Shown here: piece by piece, positions 32,373-41,635 of the stretch
Position numbering within the stretch: the first letter of the stretch is position 1
How the letters are laid out: every line of letters begins with the position of its first letter
From: Planctomycetota bacterium
GTDB lineage: Bacteria; Planctomycetota; Planctomycetia; Pirellulales; PALSA-1355
Direction of reading: 5' to 3'
DNA: 63,688 nt
Assembly (NCBI GenBank): GCA_003389325.1
Contig: QQVE01000067.1
Span: 1 to 63,688, forward strand
Made by a program: the position numbers and the translations under genes
The notes under the pieces: model-generated
Databases searched by the model: none
What the model saw: only the letters and a program-made list of their open reading frames with translations
Told to the model about the DNA's origin: nothing

Positions 32373-33272
32373 ATGAACGCGGTATGGATTCTGGTGACCA
32401 GCGCGGCATTGGGAATTGAAGTCGGCTGGGAACCGCTTCCCGGTGGCGGACACGAGTATACGATTCAGCTCGAGCCGCAAATGCTCGAGGTGTTGAAGGA
32501 GGGGCGCGAAGAGATCTATAGCGCCGTGCCTCCCAATCTCGACATCCGTAGCTATCGCATTATCGTGGGCAACAGCCCCCTGCCCCGCGATGCCGGTCCG
32601 CTGGCTGGTAACTCCCGCAGTCCACAAGAGCAGCCGACCGCGGCGGCGCCCGGCGGCGCCGGCGAACCCACCGCCGCGACGCCCAAGGGGCCCGAGAGTC
32701 CCTTCGGCACCCCGCCCGGCGATCCCTATCCCGCGCCCTCGGAAACCGATCGGTACGCGACGACTCCCCCAAAAGAAGCCGAGCCCTGGCCACCAGAGGA
32801 GCCCCTAACTGGGCAACCCGTGCCGGAGGAGACGCAGCCGGCCGACGTGGCGTCGACGCCCTCGGACGAGCCGCCCGAGCAGCCTTGGTTCACCGGCGCC
32901 GATGGGGAGCCCGAACCAGGGGCTTCGCCCAGTGATCGGCCCCCCTTCGCCGACGAGGAACCTGCCGATTCGCGCTATTCGGCCGACGATCCGCAGCCAC
33001 CGGCAAAGCTCCCTTCGGCCGCGCAGGCTTCGCACGTCGAGGCCGCCGATTCCGGCGAGGGCGAAGACACGGTACCGGACGCCGCGGAAGTGAACCTGCA
33101 GAAGCCCGAGTTGCCCGACGCCGATCCCGAGGGCCGCTGGCCGGCACTGCTGGGGTCGATTGCCCTGTTGTGCTGCTCGCTGGGCGGGAACTTCTACCTG
33201 GGCTGGGTCGCCTGGGATCAACGCCACCGCTACCGCGACGCCGTGGCCAAGCTTCGACGCGCCGCCATCTAG
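32373..33272 (+). CDS. Proline-rich protein with C-terminal membrane anchor, unknown
   Basis: A 299-residue protein. The first 70 residues are folded-looking (VGWEPLPGGGHEYTIQLEPQ, then an I/V-rich strand region). Residues 75-250 are a low-complexity linker dominated by P, E, A and D, and a hydrophobic helix (WPALLGSIALLCCSLGGNFY) is followed by a short basic tail. This suggests a membrane-anchored protein with an extended acidic stalk. I do not recognise the N-terminal domain. It ends 4 nt before the convergent ABC permease gene. Confidence 0.65.
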   Translation: MNAVWILVTSAALGIEVGWEPLPGGGHEYTIQLEPQMLEVLKEGREEIYSAVPPNLDIRSYRIIVGNSPLPRDAGPLAGNSRSPQEQPTAAAPGGAGEPTAATPKGPESPFGTPPGDPYPAPSETDRYATTPPKEAEPWPPEEPLTGQPVPEETQPADVASTPSDEPPEQPWFTGADGEPEPGASPSDRPPFADEEPADSRYSADDPQPPAKLPSAAQASHVEAADSGEGEDTVPDAAEVNLQKPELPDADPEGRWPALLGSIALLCCSLGGNFYLGWVAWDQRHRYRDAVAKLRRAAI

Positions 33273-33276
33273 CGAC

Positions 33277-35073
33277 TCAGAATTCCAAATCGCGAAAGGC
33301 CTTGAGCCCCATCCGCATGGGCACCAGCGTCGCCGCAGCGCCCAACAGGCAAGCGGCCAGCACGCCGCCGGCCAGCATCAACCGAATGCGGAAGCCGTCG
33401 ACTCCGGCGTTTCCCACGGCCAGGTAGAAGTGCGACGGCAAGGCCGTCAGCAGCACGATTAAGATCACGTAGATGGCGCTGATCACCAGGCTCAACGTGC
33501 CGCCGAAACCGGCCGCGATTTTCGAGGGCGACTCCTCGCGCAAGTCCGGCATCTTGGCTCCCAGCCCGACGGCAATTCCCGATAGCCCCACGCACAACAG
33601 CACGCAGGTCAACTGGTGGATGGCCAGCACCAGCGGCGACACGCGGAGCATGTAATCGCTCAGCAGGATCAGCAGGCAGCACGGCACCGCCGAACCCAGC
33701 GCGGCAAACAGGAACTTGCCCCACAAGATCGACTCACGGCGAATCGGCAGCATGCTCAGAATCCAAAACCGACGCCCCTCCAGGCTCAGCATGGGAAAGA
33801 TAAACCGCGTGGTGAACGTCGAGAGTATCAGCCCCACCACGGCCAGGTTGAGAAAGCTGATCATGTTGACCCAGGCCGTGTAGTTGACGTCGTAGCTGAA
33901 GCGGCGAATGTTCGCGAAGTACAGCGCCAGCAGGCCGAAGAAAATCAAGAACTGCGACCACTGCACCGGATCGCGCCGAAACAGCCGCAGGTCCTTGACG
34001 ATCAGCAGCCGCATCTTGGGAGCCAACAGCGGCGTGCAGTTCATCACGGCGGCATCCAGCCAGAATCGCCGGCCCGGCCGTCGACGCGCCCGTTCGGTGC
34101 GCAGTTCGCTGTAGCTGGTGCGATAGACGCGCGACGCCAACGCCACGGCCAGCACCCGCAGAAACAGCCCATTGGAAATCAGCAGCGATAGAAACAGCAG
34201 GCTCTCCGACCAGGGGCGATCGCCCAACTGGCCGCCGTCGCCGCGGGCCGCCTCGAGCAGCCCGGAGCTGAGCCACCAACTGGGCAGCAGCCGGTGCTCG
34301 CTGAACTGCAAGCGCCCCAGCATTTCCTGAAACCAGCCGGCGGTCAGCAGGTTGCCCTCGGTCTCGCCGAGCAGCGACCACACGATCGCCAACGCGCCGA
34401 GGAGGCCCGCCACGACCATCAGCCCGATCGCCATCCGCCGCACCCGGGCCAACTGGTGCACGAACAGCAGGCACACGATCGCGCCGATGCCGCCGGGGAT
34501 GTACACGAACGCCGCCATGAAGGCCGGCAGCAGCAAGTAGTAGTACCAGGGTGCGCCGCCGTGCAATCCGTAGGCCACGAGCATGGGGCTGCCCAACAGC
34601 AAAAAGCCCCAACTGCTGAACACAATGGCTTCCTGAAACTTGTGCAGCACGATCCGCTCGGGCCGCACCGGCGTGGTGAGCAGAAACTCGGCCTCGGCCG
34701 AACTGTACAAGCCGCCGTAAAGGATGATCGCCGAGGAGATGACCAGCATCATCAACAGCGAAGCGAAAAACACGTTGTAAATCGCCTCCACGGTCTGGGC
34801 GAACGTATAGTCGTGGTCAATCGTCGTCTGCAAAAACTCGAATCCGCCGCCGAATAAACGAAACAACCCATACCAAAACAGCACGCTCAAGGTCACCACC
34901 AGCAGCACGCGGAGTCGCGCCGTGGTCAGCGCCTGCACGAACATGGTGCGCACCATTTGCGCGCGGATGCGCCATAGCAGCCGGGCCTCGGCCTGCGGCG
35001 TGAGCGTGTCTTCGAGCCGCGGAGCCGCTTCGGCAACCGGCCCTTCGGCGATTCTGCCGGCCAGCGTGCTCAT
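33277..35073 (-). CDS. ABC transporter permease, putative exporter
   Basis: This 598-residue membrane protein has about twelve hydrophobic segments in two halves, each starting with a cytoplasmic elbow region. It resembles the large ABC-2-like putative exporter permeases that pair with one ATPase gene. ATG 35073 (MSTLAGRIAEGP) overlaps the TGA of the ATPase gene as ATGA (35070-35073). The open frame continues upstream but overlaps the ATPase in another frame and is not used. The cargo is unknown. Confidence 0.8.
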   Translation of the reverse strand: MSTLAGRIAEGPVAEAAPRLEDTLTPQAEARLLWRIRAQMVRTMFVQALTTARLRVLLVVTLSVLFWYGLFRLFGGGFEFLQTTIDHDYTFAQTVEAIYNVFFASLLMMLVISSAIILYGGLYSSAEAEFLLTTPVRPERIVLHKFQEAIVFSSWGFLLLGSPMLVAYGLHGGAPWYYYLLLPAFMAAFVYIPGGIGAIVCLLFVHQLARVRRMAIGLMVVAGLLGALAIVWSLLGETEGNLLTAGWFQEMLGRLQFSEHRLLPSWWLSSGLLEAARGDGGQLGDRPWSESLLFLSLLISNGLFLRVLAVALASRVYRTSYSELRTERARRRPGRRFWLDAAVMNCTPLLAPKMRLLIVKDLRLFRRDPVQWSQFLIFFGLLALYFANIRRFSYDVNYTAWVNMISFLNLAVVGLILSTFTTRFIFPMLSLEGRRFWILSMLPIRRESILWGKFLFAALGSAVPCCLLILLSDYMLRVSPLVLAIHQLTCVLLCVGLSGIAVGLGAKMPDLREESPSKIAAGFGGTLSLVISAIYVILIVLLTALPSHFYLAVGNAGVDGFRIRLMLAGGVLAACLLGAAATLVPMRMGLKAFRDLEF

Positions 35074-35864
35074 CGGGCCTCCTCGGCTTCGGGCGACGGC
35101 GCCGCAGCATCCGCGGAGGCATTGCCCCGCTGCTCGGCTAGTTCCGCGGCAGTGAAGTTCAGATACAACTGCTCGAGCGAACGCTCGTGCGTGGCCAGCC
35201 GCTCGCGCAACTGGTCGATCGTGCCCAGAAACTGCAAACGCCCCTGGTCGACGATGCCCACTCGGTCGGCGATCTCCTCGGCAATCGACAACAGGTGCGT
35301 CGACATGAAGATCGTCTGGCCGCCGCGGGCCTTGGCCCGCAACAGGTCCTTGATCAACCGCACGCTGCGCGGATCGAGTCCGACCATCGGCTCGTCGATG
35401 ACCACGACGCTCGGGTCGTGCAGCATCGCGGCGGCGAAAGCCAGCCGCTGCTTCATGCCGTGCGAATAGCTTTCGGTCAGCTCGGCGACGAAGTCGCGCA
35501 GCTCGAAAAGCTCGATTTGCTCGGCGATCTTGTCCTCGGCCACGCGCTTGTCGACGCCGTACATGTCGGCAATGAAGTGCAGAAACTCGAGGCCCGAGAG
35601 CTTGTCGTACAGGTAAGGCACGTCGGGCACGTAGCCCAACAAGCGATTGGCGGCGTGGTGTCGCTCGCTGACGTCGTAGCCGCACAAGCGAATCGAGCCC
35701 GAACTGGGGCGCAGCAGGCCCACCAGCATCTTGATGGTCGTGGTCTTGCCGGCGCCGTTGGGCCCCAAAAACGCGAACAGCTCACCCGCCGGGATGTGCA
35801 GCGAGAGCTCGTTGACGGCGACTTTCGCCCCGTAGCGTCGCGTAACGTTGTCGATCTCGATCAT
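35070..35864 (-). CDS. ABC transporter ATP-binding protein
   Basis: This 264-residue nucleotide-binding subunit has all motifs: Walker A FLGPNGAGKTTTIKML, Q-loop region YVPDVPYLYDKLSG, signature YSHGMKQRLAFA, Walker B VVVIDEPMVGLD and H-loop STH. It is of the ABC-2 exporter type. ATG 35864 (MIEIDNVTRRYG) is the natural start. Coupled to the permease by a 4-nt overlap; a 331-residue protein is encoded 22 nt upstream in the same direction. Confidence 0.92.
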   Translation of the reverse strand: MIEIDNVTRRYGAKVAVNELSLHIPAGELFAFLGPNGAGKTTTIKMLVGLLRPSSGSIRLCGYDVSERHHAANRLLGYVPDVPYLYDKLSGLEFLHFIADMYGVDKRVAEDKIAEQIELFELRDFVAELTESYSHGMKQRLAFAAAMLHDPSVVVIDEPMVGLDPRSVRLIKDLLRAKARGGQTIFMSTHLLSIAEEIADRVGIVDQGRLQFLGTIDQLRERLATHERSLEQLYLNFTAAELAEQRGNASADAAAPSPEAEEAR

Positions 35865-35886
35865 CGGCGCGGCAGCGGGGGCAAGA

Positions 35887-36882
35887 CTAGGGATCGGTGG
35901 CGGTCGCGACCGCTTGAAATCCGGCGCCAGACGCGGCGCGGCGGGCTTTCTCGAAAAGCTCGCGCGACAATTGACGCGGCACGGGTTGAGACCAATCTTC
36001 GGGCAAGGCGTTCCAGATGGACTTCGCCTCGCGCGGGGGCAGGCGTTTGAAACGCACTGGCGTCTTGAACACGCCCACTTCCTGGCACAGCACGACGCCA
36101 TCTTCGCGGACCCACATGCGCGCCCGCGTGTTGTCGCCGGCGGCTCCCGAGCCCGAATCGCCGCGGTAGACGACCACGTGCGTGTTGACCGAGCGCCCGT
36201 CCCAGATCACCGGATCCTCGCGCTCGACGGTGGCCTGCAAAATATCCAACGGGCTCGTGGCCGAGCGAAACGGACTGTACAGCGGCACGGTCCACTGCTG
36301 GCCCACGCGCAGATTCGGCAGACGCGCTTGCGGCGTCAGCTCGTCGCCCATCAGCGCGTTGGGCGCGAGCGACCTCGATACGGTAGCCGAAATATCGCCC
36401 GACTGAACGGTCAGCCGCAACGTCGAGCCTTCCAACCGGCCTTTGACCTTGATTGCGTCGATCAGGTTGGCCAAGCGCACGTTTGACTCGAATTCCGTCA
36501 ACCGTCCCAGCGGATCGATGACCAGGCGGCTGCGTTTTTCGACGTCGAGCAATTCCAGATCCGACAGGACCGGCTTGAGCACGCCGGCCAACCACCCAGG
36601 GGCCAGCTCGTCGAGCGGCAACTCGCCGAAGTAGACGTGGCTGAACAGCTCGCTGATGCCTTCCTTGCGACGCTCGAGCTTGTTGGCCGCCCAGCCGATG
36701 GTCTTCCCGTTCATCTGGATGGCCCAGCAGGCGGGAGGCTCGTTGCGGCTTTCGTCGACGATGACGCCATAGTTCGGCGGCTCGCCCACCCGCAGCGGCG
36801 GAAGGACCTTGGCCGCCACCAGCCAGCTCATCGTTGCCAGCCAGAAGAGCACTACGATGACGTTAAACGGCTGGTTCCCCAT
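35887..36882 (-). CDS. Exported or membrane-anchored protein of unknown function
   Basis: This 331-residue protein has an N-terminal hydrophobic helix (FNVIVVLFWLATMSWLVAA) that serves as signal or anchor. The rest is soluble, with many beta-like segments (CWAIQMNGKTIGWAANKLERR, LPNLRVGQQWTVPLYSPF). It resembles a lipid- or peptide-binding beta-rich domain, but I do not recognise a family. It precedes the ABC ATPase and permease genes by 22 nt, so it may be a periplasmic accessory of that exporter. Confidence 0.65.
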   Translation of the reverse strand: MGNQPFNVIVVLFWLATMSWLVAAKVLPPLRVGEPPNYGVIVDESRNEPPACWAIQMNGKTIGWAANKLERRKEGISELFSHVYFGELPLDELAPGWLAGVLKPVLSDLELLDVEKRSRLVIDPLGRLTEFESNVRLANLIDAIKVKGRLEGSTLRLTVQSGDISATVSRSLAPNALMGDELTPQARLPNLRVGQQWTVPLYSPFRSATSPLDILQATVEREDPVIWDGRSVNTHVVVYRGDSGSGAAGDNTRARMWVREDGVVLCQEVGVFKTPVRFKRLPPREAKSIWNALPEDWSQPVPRQLSRELFEKARRAASGAGFQAVATATDP

Positions 36883-37311
36883 GCGGCTATTGCGACGGCC
36901 CGAAGGCCGGAATCTCTGAAGTGCGCTGCCTCTACGTAGTTTAATTCATTCGCCCCGTTCCCGCGAGCATCGGCGATCTGCCTCCCCGACGCCACGGCTG
37001 TGCGGCCGGGTGGTCTCGGCGAGCGTAAGTGCCACTGACACGGTGTGTTTGGCGAACCTGTCCGGCGCATCGCGTGTCGGAGCTATGCTGGCGCGGGCAG
37101 CGCCGCAGCGCATCGCGGCCAGCCGTGCCCGCCAGCCCGAAACCAGGCAGCAGTCCCGCCGGCGAGCATTTTCGAGAGAACCTGTGATTTTTTTCACTAG
37201 CTTTTCAGGTGGCACCAGGCGTCAGCAGCAATGAATATGATTGCCGAACCGCAAAGGATTCCTTACCATGATGGGACCCTGGAAACGGGCAAGGTAACGG
37301 AGGTGCCAAGA
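36883..37311 (+). other. Intergenic region, no clear gene
   Basis: This 429-nt divergent gap lies between the exporter accessory gene and the zinc-ribbon gene. It contains a nested hairpin near 37179-37211: GTGA/TCAC around a T-run, inside ACCTG/CAGGT. There is also a possible -10 box TATGCT near 37085. I find no coding region or strong promoter pair. Confidence 0.4.
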
Positions 37312-37536
37312 ATGTCGAGGTCGACGTATTTCGTGCAGGAATGCCCGGCTTGTGGACGGAGTTTACAAGTCCGCGTCGAATACCTGGGACGCCAGGTCGT
37401 CTGTCAGCACTGCCATCGAAAGTTCGAGGCCAGCGAGACGGCCACGTTGCGGGACTCTTCTTCCGACTTGCTGCGTCGGGTCGATGAATTGCTTGAGTCG
37501 TCGTCGACGCACCTGCGACCGCCTCCGGTCGTCTAG
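37312..37536 (+). CDS. Small zinc-ribbon protein
   Basis: This 74-residue protein has two CxxC knuckles in ECPACGRSLQVRVEYLGRQV and VCQHCHRKFEA, a compact zinc ribbon of the kind seen at the start of many planctomycete proteins. A polar helix follows (SSSDLLRRVDELLESSS). The start ATG 37312 has GGAGG 8 nt upstream; an in-frame ATG at 37231 would add 27 residues without such a site. The function is unknown; nucleic-acid or protein binding are both possible. Confidence 0.75.
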   Translation: MSRSTYFVQECPACGRSLQVRVEYLGRQVVCQHCHRKFEASETATLRDSSSDLLRRVDELLESSSTHLRPPPVV

Positions 37537-37575
37537 GACGCTCCCGCACTAAGGACGGTCCTTCGTTTCGCGCAC

Positions 37576-38850
37576 CTATGGCGCGACGCGCAGCCGCTCC
37601 AGATCTTGCCAGAAGTCAGGATACGTCTTGGCCGTGCAGCCCGGGTCGTTGATCACCACGCCGGGTATCTTCAGTCCCACCAGGGCCAGGCTCATCGCCA
37701 TGCGATGGTCGTCATAGGTATCGATGGTCGCGCCGTGCAGGCTGCCGGGCACGATCCGCAGCCCGTCACTCCGCTCCTCGACGTTGGCCCCGAACTTGCG
37801 CAGTTCGCACGCCAGAGCGGCGATGCGATCGGTTTCCTTGTGGCGGATGTGTTCGACGTGGCGAATGTTGGTGGGTCCCTCGGCAAACAACGCGACGGCC
37901 GCCAGGGTTTGCACCGTGTCGCTAATGGCGTTCATGTCCACGTCGATGCCGGCGAGCCTGCCCCCCTCGACGGTCGTTCCCGCCGGATCCTCATCGACGC
38001 GGCACCCCATCTGCCGCAGGCAATCGCAAAAGGCCACGTCGCCTTGCAGGCTGGCGCTACCCAGGCCTTCGACGCGCACCCGGCCGCCCGTGATGGCCGC
38101 GGCCGCCCAGAAATAGCTAGCCGCCGACGCGTCGGGCTCGATGGCATACGACGTGCCTCGATAGCCCGCCGGCTCGATCGTAAACCGGCGTGCATCACCG
38201 GCCACGGTTATTTGCGCCCCAAAGGCCCGCATTACGGCCAACGTCATCTCGACGTAGGGCTTGGAAACCAGCCGACCGTCGATATCGATCTCGAGCACTC
38301 CGCTGGCACACGGGGCCGCCAGCAGCACGCCACTTAAGAACTGGCTGGAAACGTCGCCGCGAATCGTCGCCTTGCCCGCGGGCAACCCGTCGGCGTGCAC
38401 GACGACCGGCGGGCACCCGCTGCCGGATTCGCTCTCGGCCCGCACGCCGAGCGTGGCCAGCGCGTCGAGCAAGTCTTGAATCGGCCGCTCGTGCATCCGC
38501 GGCGTGCCATGCAGCCGGTAGGTGCCGTGTCCCAAGGCCGCCAGCGCCGTGAGAAAGCGAACGCTCGTGCCGCTGTTGGCGATATACAAGTCGGCCGTTC
38601 GCGCCGGTAGCTTTCCGCCGCAGCCGACCACTTCGGCGGTGTCGCCTTCGCGGCCCACCTCGATGCCCAGCGCCGCAAGCGCGTCGAGCATGACGCGCGT
38701 GTCCTCGCTATCGAGCACGCCGGTAAGTCGACTCTGCCCCGCGGCAAGCGCCGCGCACACCAGCGCGCGATTCGTGAGGCTCTTCGAGCCGGGCGGCCGC
38801 ACGCCGGCCTGCGGCGGCGCAGTGACAGGTTGGATCTCGAGGTTCGACAT
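37576..38850 (-). CDS. aroA: 3-phosphoshikimate 1-carboxyvinyltransferase (EPSP synthase)
   Basis: This 424-residue enzyme joins shikimate 3-phosphate and PEP in the chorismate pathway. Substrate-binding motifs are present: PPGSKSLTNRALV at the N-terminus, ANSGTSVRFLTAL, GDVSSQFLSG, SDTVQTLAAVALFAEG, IRHKETDRIAAL and TYDDHRMAMSLAL. Length and order match the family. ATG 38850 begins MSNLEIQPV. It is 69 nt downstream of a PQQ-like protein gene, an unrelated partner, so the operon is probably not functional in sense of pathway. Confidence 0.93.
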   Translation of the reverse strand: MSNLEIQPVTAPPQAGVRPPGSKSLTNRALVCAALAAGQSRLTGVLDSEDTRVMLDALAALGIEVGREGDTAEVVGCGGKLPARTADLYIANSGTSVRFLTALAALGHGTYRLHGTPRMHERPIQDLLDALATLGVRAESESGSGCPPVVVHADGLPAGKATIRGDVSSQFLSGVLLAAPCASGVLEIDIDGRLVSKPYVEMTLAVMRAFGAQITVAGDARRFTIEPAGYRGTSYAIEPDASAASYFWAAAAITGGRVRVEGLGSASLQGDVAFCDCLRQMGCRVDEDPAGTTVEGGRLAGIDVDMNAISDTVQTLAAVALFAEGPTNIRHVEHIRHKETDRIAALACELRKFGANVEERSDGLRIVPGSLHGATIDTYDDHRMAMSLALVGLKIPGVVINDPGCTAKTYPDFWQDLERLRVAP

Positions 38851-38919
38851 CAGACGGGCGGCCCTCACAACATCCCGGCACGCGTGCCCCGGGCGGCCGT
38901 CCCCCAACAGCAGCCTTCG

Positions 38920-40188
38920 CTACGGCGTGGCGACCTTCCACAAATGCCCGTCGCTGCGTACATACAGCGCGCCGTCCACCGCCGCCGGCGATGCCTGGAT
39001 CGCTCCGTCGAACTGACCGCGGCCGATAATCTTTCCCGACTGGTCGCCTTCACCCACGTCGACGACTTGTGCCGAGCCCTTTTGGCTGACGCAGTAGAGA
39101 CGATCTCCCACCAACGCCGGCGTGCCCCAGAACTCGCCATCGAGGCGGACCCGCCACTGAACTTTGCCGTCTTTTGTGCCGGCGCAGCTCAGCACCCCGG
39201 CGCGGTTGATGATGAACAACTGGTCGTCGGCCACCACCACGCTCGCGGCGCCCGGCTGCAGGTTCTGGGCGTTCCACTCCACCTCGGGCTGCCGGCTACC
39301 GGTCGGCTCGAGCGCCGTGATGCCCTTGGAGGCCACGTACACGCTGCCGTCCACTGCCGCCGGCGACGAGATGCTGTCGCACTCCGTTTCGTAGGCCCAC
39401 ACTTCCTCGCCCGTCTCAGGGTCGTGGGCCGTGAGCTTCGTGGGCGATTGCAGCAGCACGAGGTCTTCTCCGCCTTGGCCTCGCATCACCACCGGTGACG
39501 TCCAGCACGACTTCCGCGGGCGGGGGACGCGCCAACGGGTCTGTCCGGTGTTCTTGTCGATGCCCGTGGCGAACGAATCGCCCTGGTTTTCGACTTGTGC
39601 GACGAGCGTATCGCCGATCACCACCGGCGAACTCGACATGCCCACGTCGTTGCCGGCCTGAGGAAAGTCGTGGGCCAGACCGCGGAACCATCTCAGGTTG
39701 CCGTCCAGATCCAGGCACGCCAGGTCATTCGACGAGAAAAAGGCAAAGATCAACTCGCCGTCGCTGGCAGGGGTCGGCGCAGCGTTGGCGCTCGACGGAT
39801 GGCTCAGCGTCCGCCCGGTGGCCCAGAATTGACGCTCCCACAAACGCTCGCCGCTGTCCGCCTCGAAGCACAACACGTGCAGGCGGTCTTGCTTGACGCC
39901 GCTGGAGCAGGTGACGATCACGCGGTCGCCCACAACGATCGGACTCGCCGGACCGCGCCCCGGCAGTTCCACTTTCCAGGCGATGTTTTCGTTCTCGGCG
40001 TCCGACCAATCGAGCGGCGGGGCCTGGCCGCGCGTCGCGCTGTTGCTGTTGGGCCCGCGAAATTGCGTCCAGTCGGCTCCGCATGCCACGGCCAGCATGC
40101 ATCCGGCGATCGAAAGCGTCGCCAGCGGTCGCAGAAATCGAGTGCAATGGGTCACGCGCGTCGCTCCGGTATCTCGATTCGGCATCAT
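38920..40188 (-). CDS. Secreted PQQ-like beta-propeller protein
   Basis: This 422-residue protein has an N-terminal export signal (LATLSIAGCMLAVACGA), possibly lipidated at one of two cysteines. Then come tandem propeller blades of the PQQ/BamB type, seen as repeated pieces such as SPIVVGDRVIVTC, SGERLWERQFW, SSPVVIGDTLVAQ, SPAAVDGSVYVAS and TPALVGDRLYCVS. WTQFRGPNSNS at the start is typical of planctomycete proteins of this type. No PQQ-binding enzyme residues are obvious, so it may be a scaffold. It starts 2 nt after the stop of the preceding gene, which indicates an operon. Confidence 0.85.
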   Translation of the reverse strand: MMPNRDTGATRVTHCTRFLRPLATLSIAGCMLAVACGADWTQFRGPNSNSATRGQAPPLDWSDAENENIAWKVELPGRGPASPIVVGDRVIVTCSSGVKQDRLHVLCFEADSGERLWERQFWATGRTLSHPSSANAAPTPASDGELIFAFFSSNDLACLDLDGNLRWFRGLAHDFPQAGNDVGMSSSPVVIGDTLVAQVENQGDSFATGIDKNTGQTRWRVPRPRKSCWTSPVVMRGQGGEDLVLLQSPTKLTAHDPETGEEVWAYETECDSISSPAAVDGSVYVASKGITALEPTGSRQPEVEWNAQNLQPGAASVVVADDQLFIINRAGVLSCAGTKDGKVQWRVRLDGEFWGTPALVGDRLYCVSQKGSAQVVDVGEGDQSGKIIGRGQFDGAIQASPAAVDGALYVRSDGHLWKVATP

Positions 40189-40190
40189 TC

Positions 40191-41396
40191 TTATTCCTCT
40201 TTGGCTTCGGCTTTCTTGGCCTCGGCGGCAGCTTTCAGTTCGTCGGCCGACTTGGGCTCGGGCCGGTCGGCCGAGAGCACGGCCGCCCCCAACTCATCGC
40301 ATACGCGCAGTTGGAATGTCCAGTTCTGGGCCCAATCGACGGTTTGCTCGTCCTGGCAGACTTTCACCAGGATCAGATTCTTGCCGGCCTTCAACTCGCC
40401 GCGTCCAATGTATTGGTCGATGGCGCTGTTGGCGTGATAGGCTTCCGCCGAGGTGAGCAGCTTGCCGTTGAGCCAGACCTTGACGGCGTTCTCCGATCCG
40501 ACGCGCAGCTCGATCGGCCGCGCCTCGTCGCTGATGAATTCGGCCAGCGCGTAGCCGGCCACGCCCATGTGCTTGCCGATGGCTTTGTTCAAGTCGACAG
40601 CGCCGTACTCGTCGTCGGTGTGATGCGGCGTCCACGCGACGGCCGCTTCCAGCCCCGGATACCTGCCCTTGAGGTCGATCGTCTCTTCCGGCGGATAGAT
40701 GCTGTCGAAGCCTTTGCCCTCGTGGTTATCGAACGGCCCGAGCACCATCCAGTCGACCAGAAATCCGTATTGGTGGGCCAGGTCGACCGGGTCGTCCAAC
40801 TCGCCCAGCGCTTCGGTGATCGCTTTGACCTGATCGGTGTCGCGGGCCGACTCGAGCGCTTGGCGATACTCGGCCGCCGCGGCGTCATTCTTCTCGGCCT
40901 CGGCCAGCTTCGCGGCCGAGTCGATCAGCCGGGCCACCGCGTCGCGCCGCAACTCGAGGCTCGGATCGTCGAGCATCTCGGGAATGATCCGGTCGGGGGC
41001 CGTGGGGTCGACCCGGGCGATCCATTCATAGGCCAAACGCCGAGCGCGCGGGTTGTGCTCCGACTCGGCCAGAAACGCCTCGAGCTTGTCGACCGGCAGC
41101 TTGCCGTCTCGCTTCACCTGCCGCTCGGCGATCGTATCGACCGCGGCCCGCAGCCAGTTTTCGGCCAGCGGATTGGCTCCGTCCATGGCTGCCAGGATCG
41201 TGGGCAGATCGTCGGCGTCGGCCGCTTCGGCCACCTGCTGCCAGCTCTCGATCGCCGCCGAGTGGCCCTCGCCGCGGGCATCCACCTTGCGCAGGGCCGC
41301 TAATTCGGACTGCAAATCGGGCCCCGCGGCGGCAGACATTTTGCCGGCCAGCAGAAACAGAATCACGCATAGTTGAGGTACCAGACCGCGTCGCAT
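40191..41396 (-). CDS. Secreted HEAT-like and carbohydrate-binding-like protein
   Basis: A 401-residue protein. ATG 41396 starts a signal peptide (RRGLVPQLCVILFLLAG). Residues 25-190 are helical, with repeat-like acidic segments (LEAFLAESEHNPRARRLAYE, DPSLELRRDAVARLIDSAAK) reminiscent of HEAT repeats. Residues 210-370 form a beta-rich jelly-roll-like domain (VGSENAVKVWLNGKLLTSAE, KAGKNLILVKV) such as is found attached to sugar-active enzymes. The tail is rich in A, E and K. The function is unknown. It is cotranscribed with the PQQ-like gene. Confidence 0.7.
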   Translation of the reverse strand: MRRGLVPQLCVILFLLAGKMSAAAGPDLQSELAALRKVDARGEGHSAAIESWQQVAEAADADDLPTILAAMDGANPLAENWLRAAVDTIAERQVKRDGKLPVDKLEAFLAESEHNPRARRLAYEWIARVDPTAPDRIIPEMLDDPSLELRRDAVARLIDSAAKLAEAEKNDAAAAEYRQALESARDTDQVKAITEALGELDDPVDLAHQYGFLVDWMVLGPFDNHEGKGFDSIYPPEETIDLKGRYPGLEAAVAWTPHHTDDEYGAVDLNKAIGKHMGVAGYALAEFISDEARPIELRVGSENAVKVWLNGKLLTSAEAYHANSAIDQYIGRGELKAGKNLILVKVCQDEQTVDWAQNWTFQLRVCDELGAAVLSADRPEPKSADELKAAAEAKKAEAKEE

Positions 41397-41635
41397 CGAA
41401 CGTCCCCCGGAAAACAGCCAGCAGTGGCGTGCGCGGCAAGGCGCATCGTCGGTCGCGGACATTGTAGTCCATGGCCCGGGGCTTGGGAAACGACGCCGCG
41501 TTGCACTCGCCGGGCGGGCCGTCCATGCCTCACTGCCGGTTAGTATGATGGCGGCAGCGCGTTTACAATGAGCTTGATGAAGATTGGCCGAGACACTTCG
41601 GCCCCGGCATCCTTTTGGCGGAGCACAATTTCGCG
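41397..41635 (+). other. Divergent intergenic region before the molybdopterin oxidoreductase
   Basis: This 239-nt gap separates two divergent genes. A TATGAT at 41544-41549 could be a -10 box for the plus-strand gene, but no good -35 lies 16-18 nt upstream. Nothing else is clear. Confidence 0.35.

Noticed and set aside
35074..35685. Extension of the ABC permease frame upstream
   Set aside because: It overlaps the ATPase gene in another frame; the ATG at 35073 overlaps the ATPase stop in the usual coupled way.
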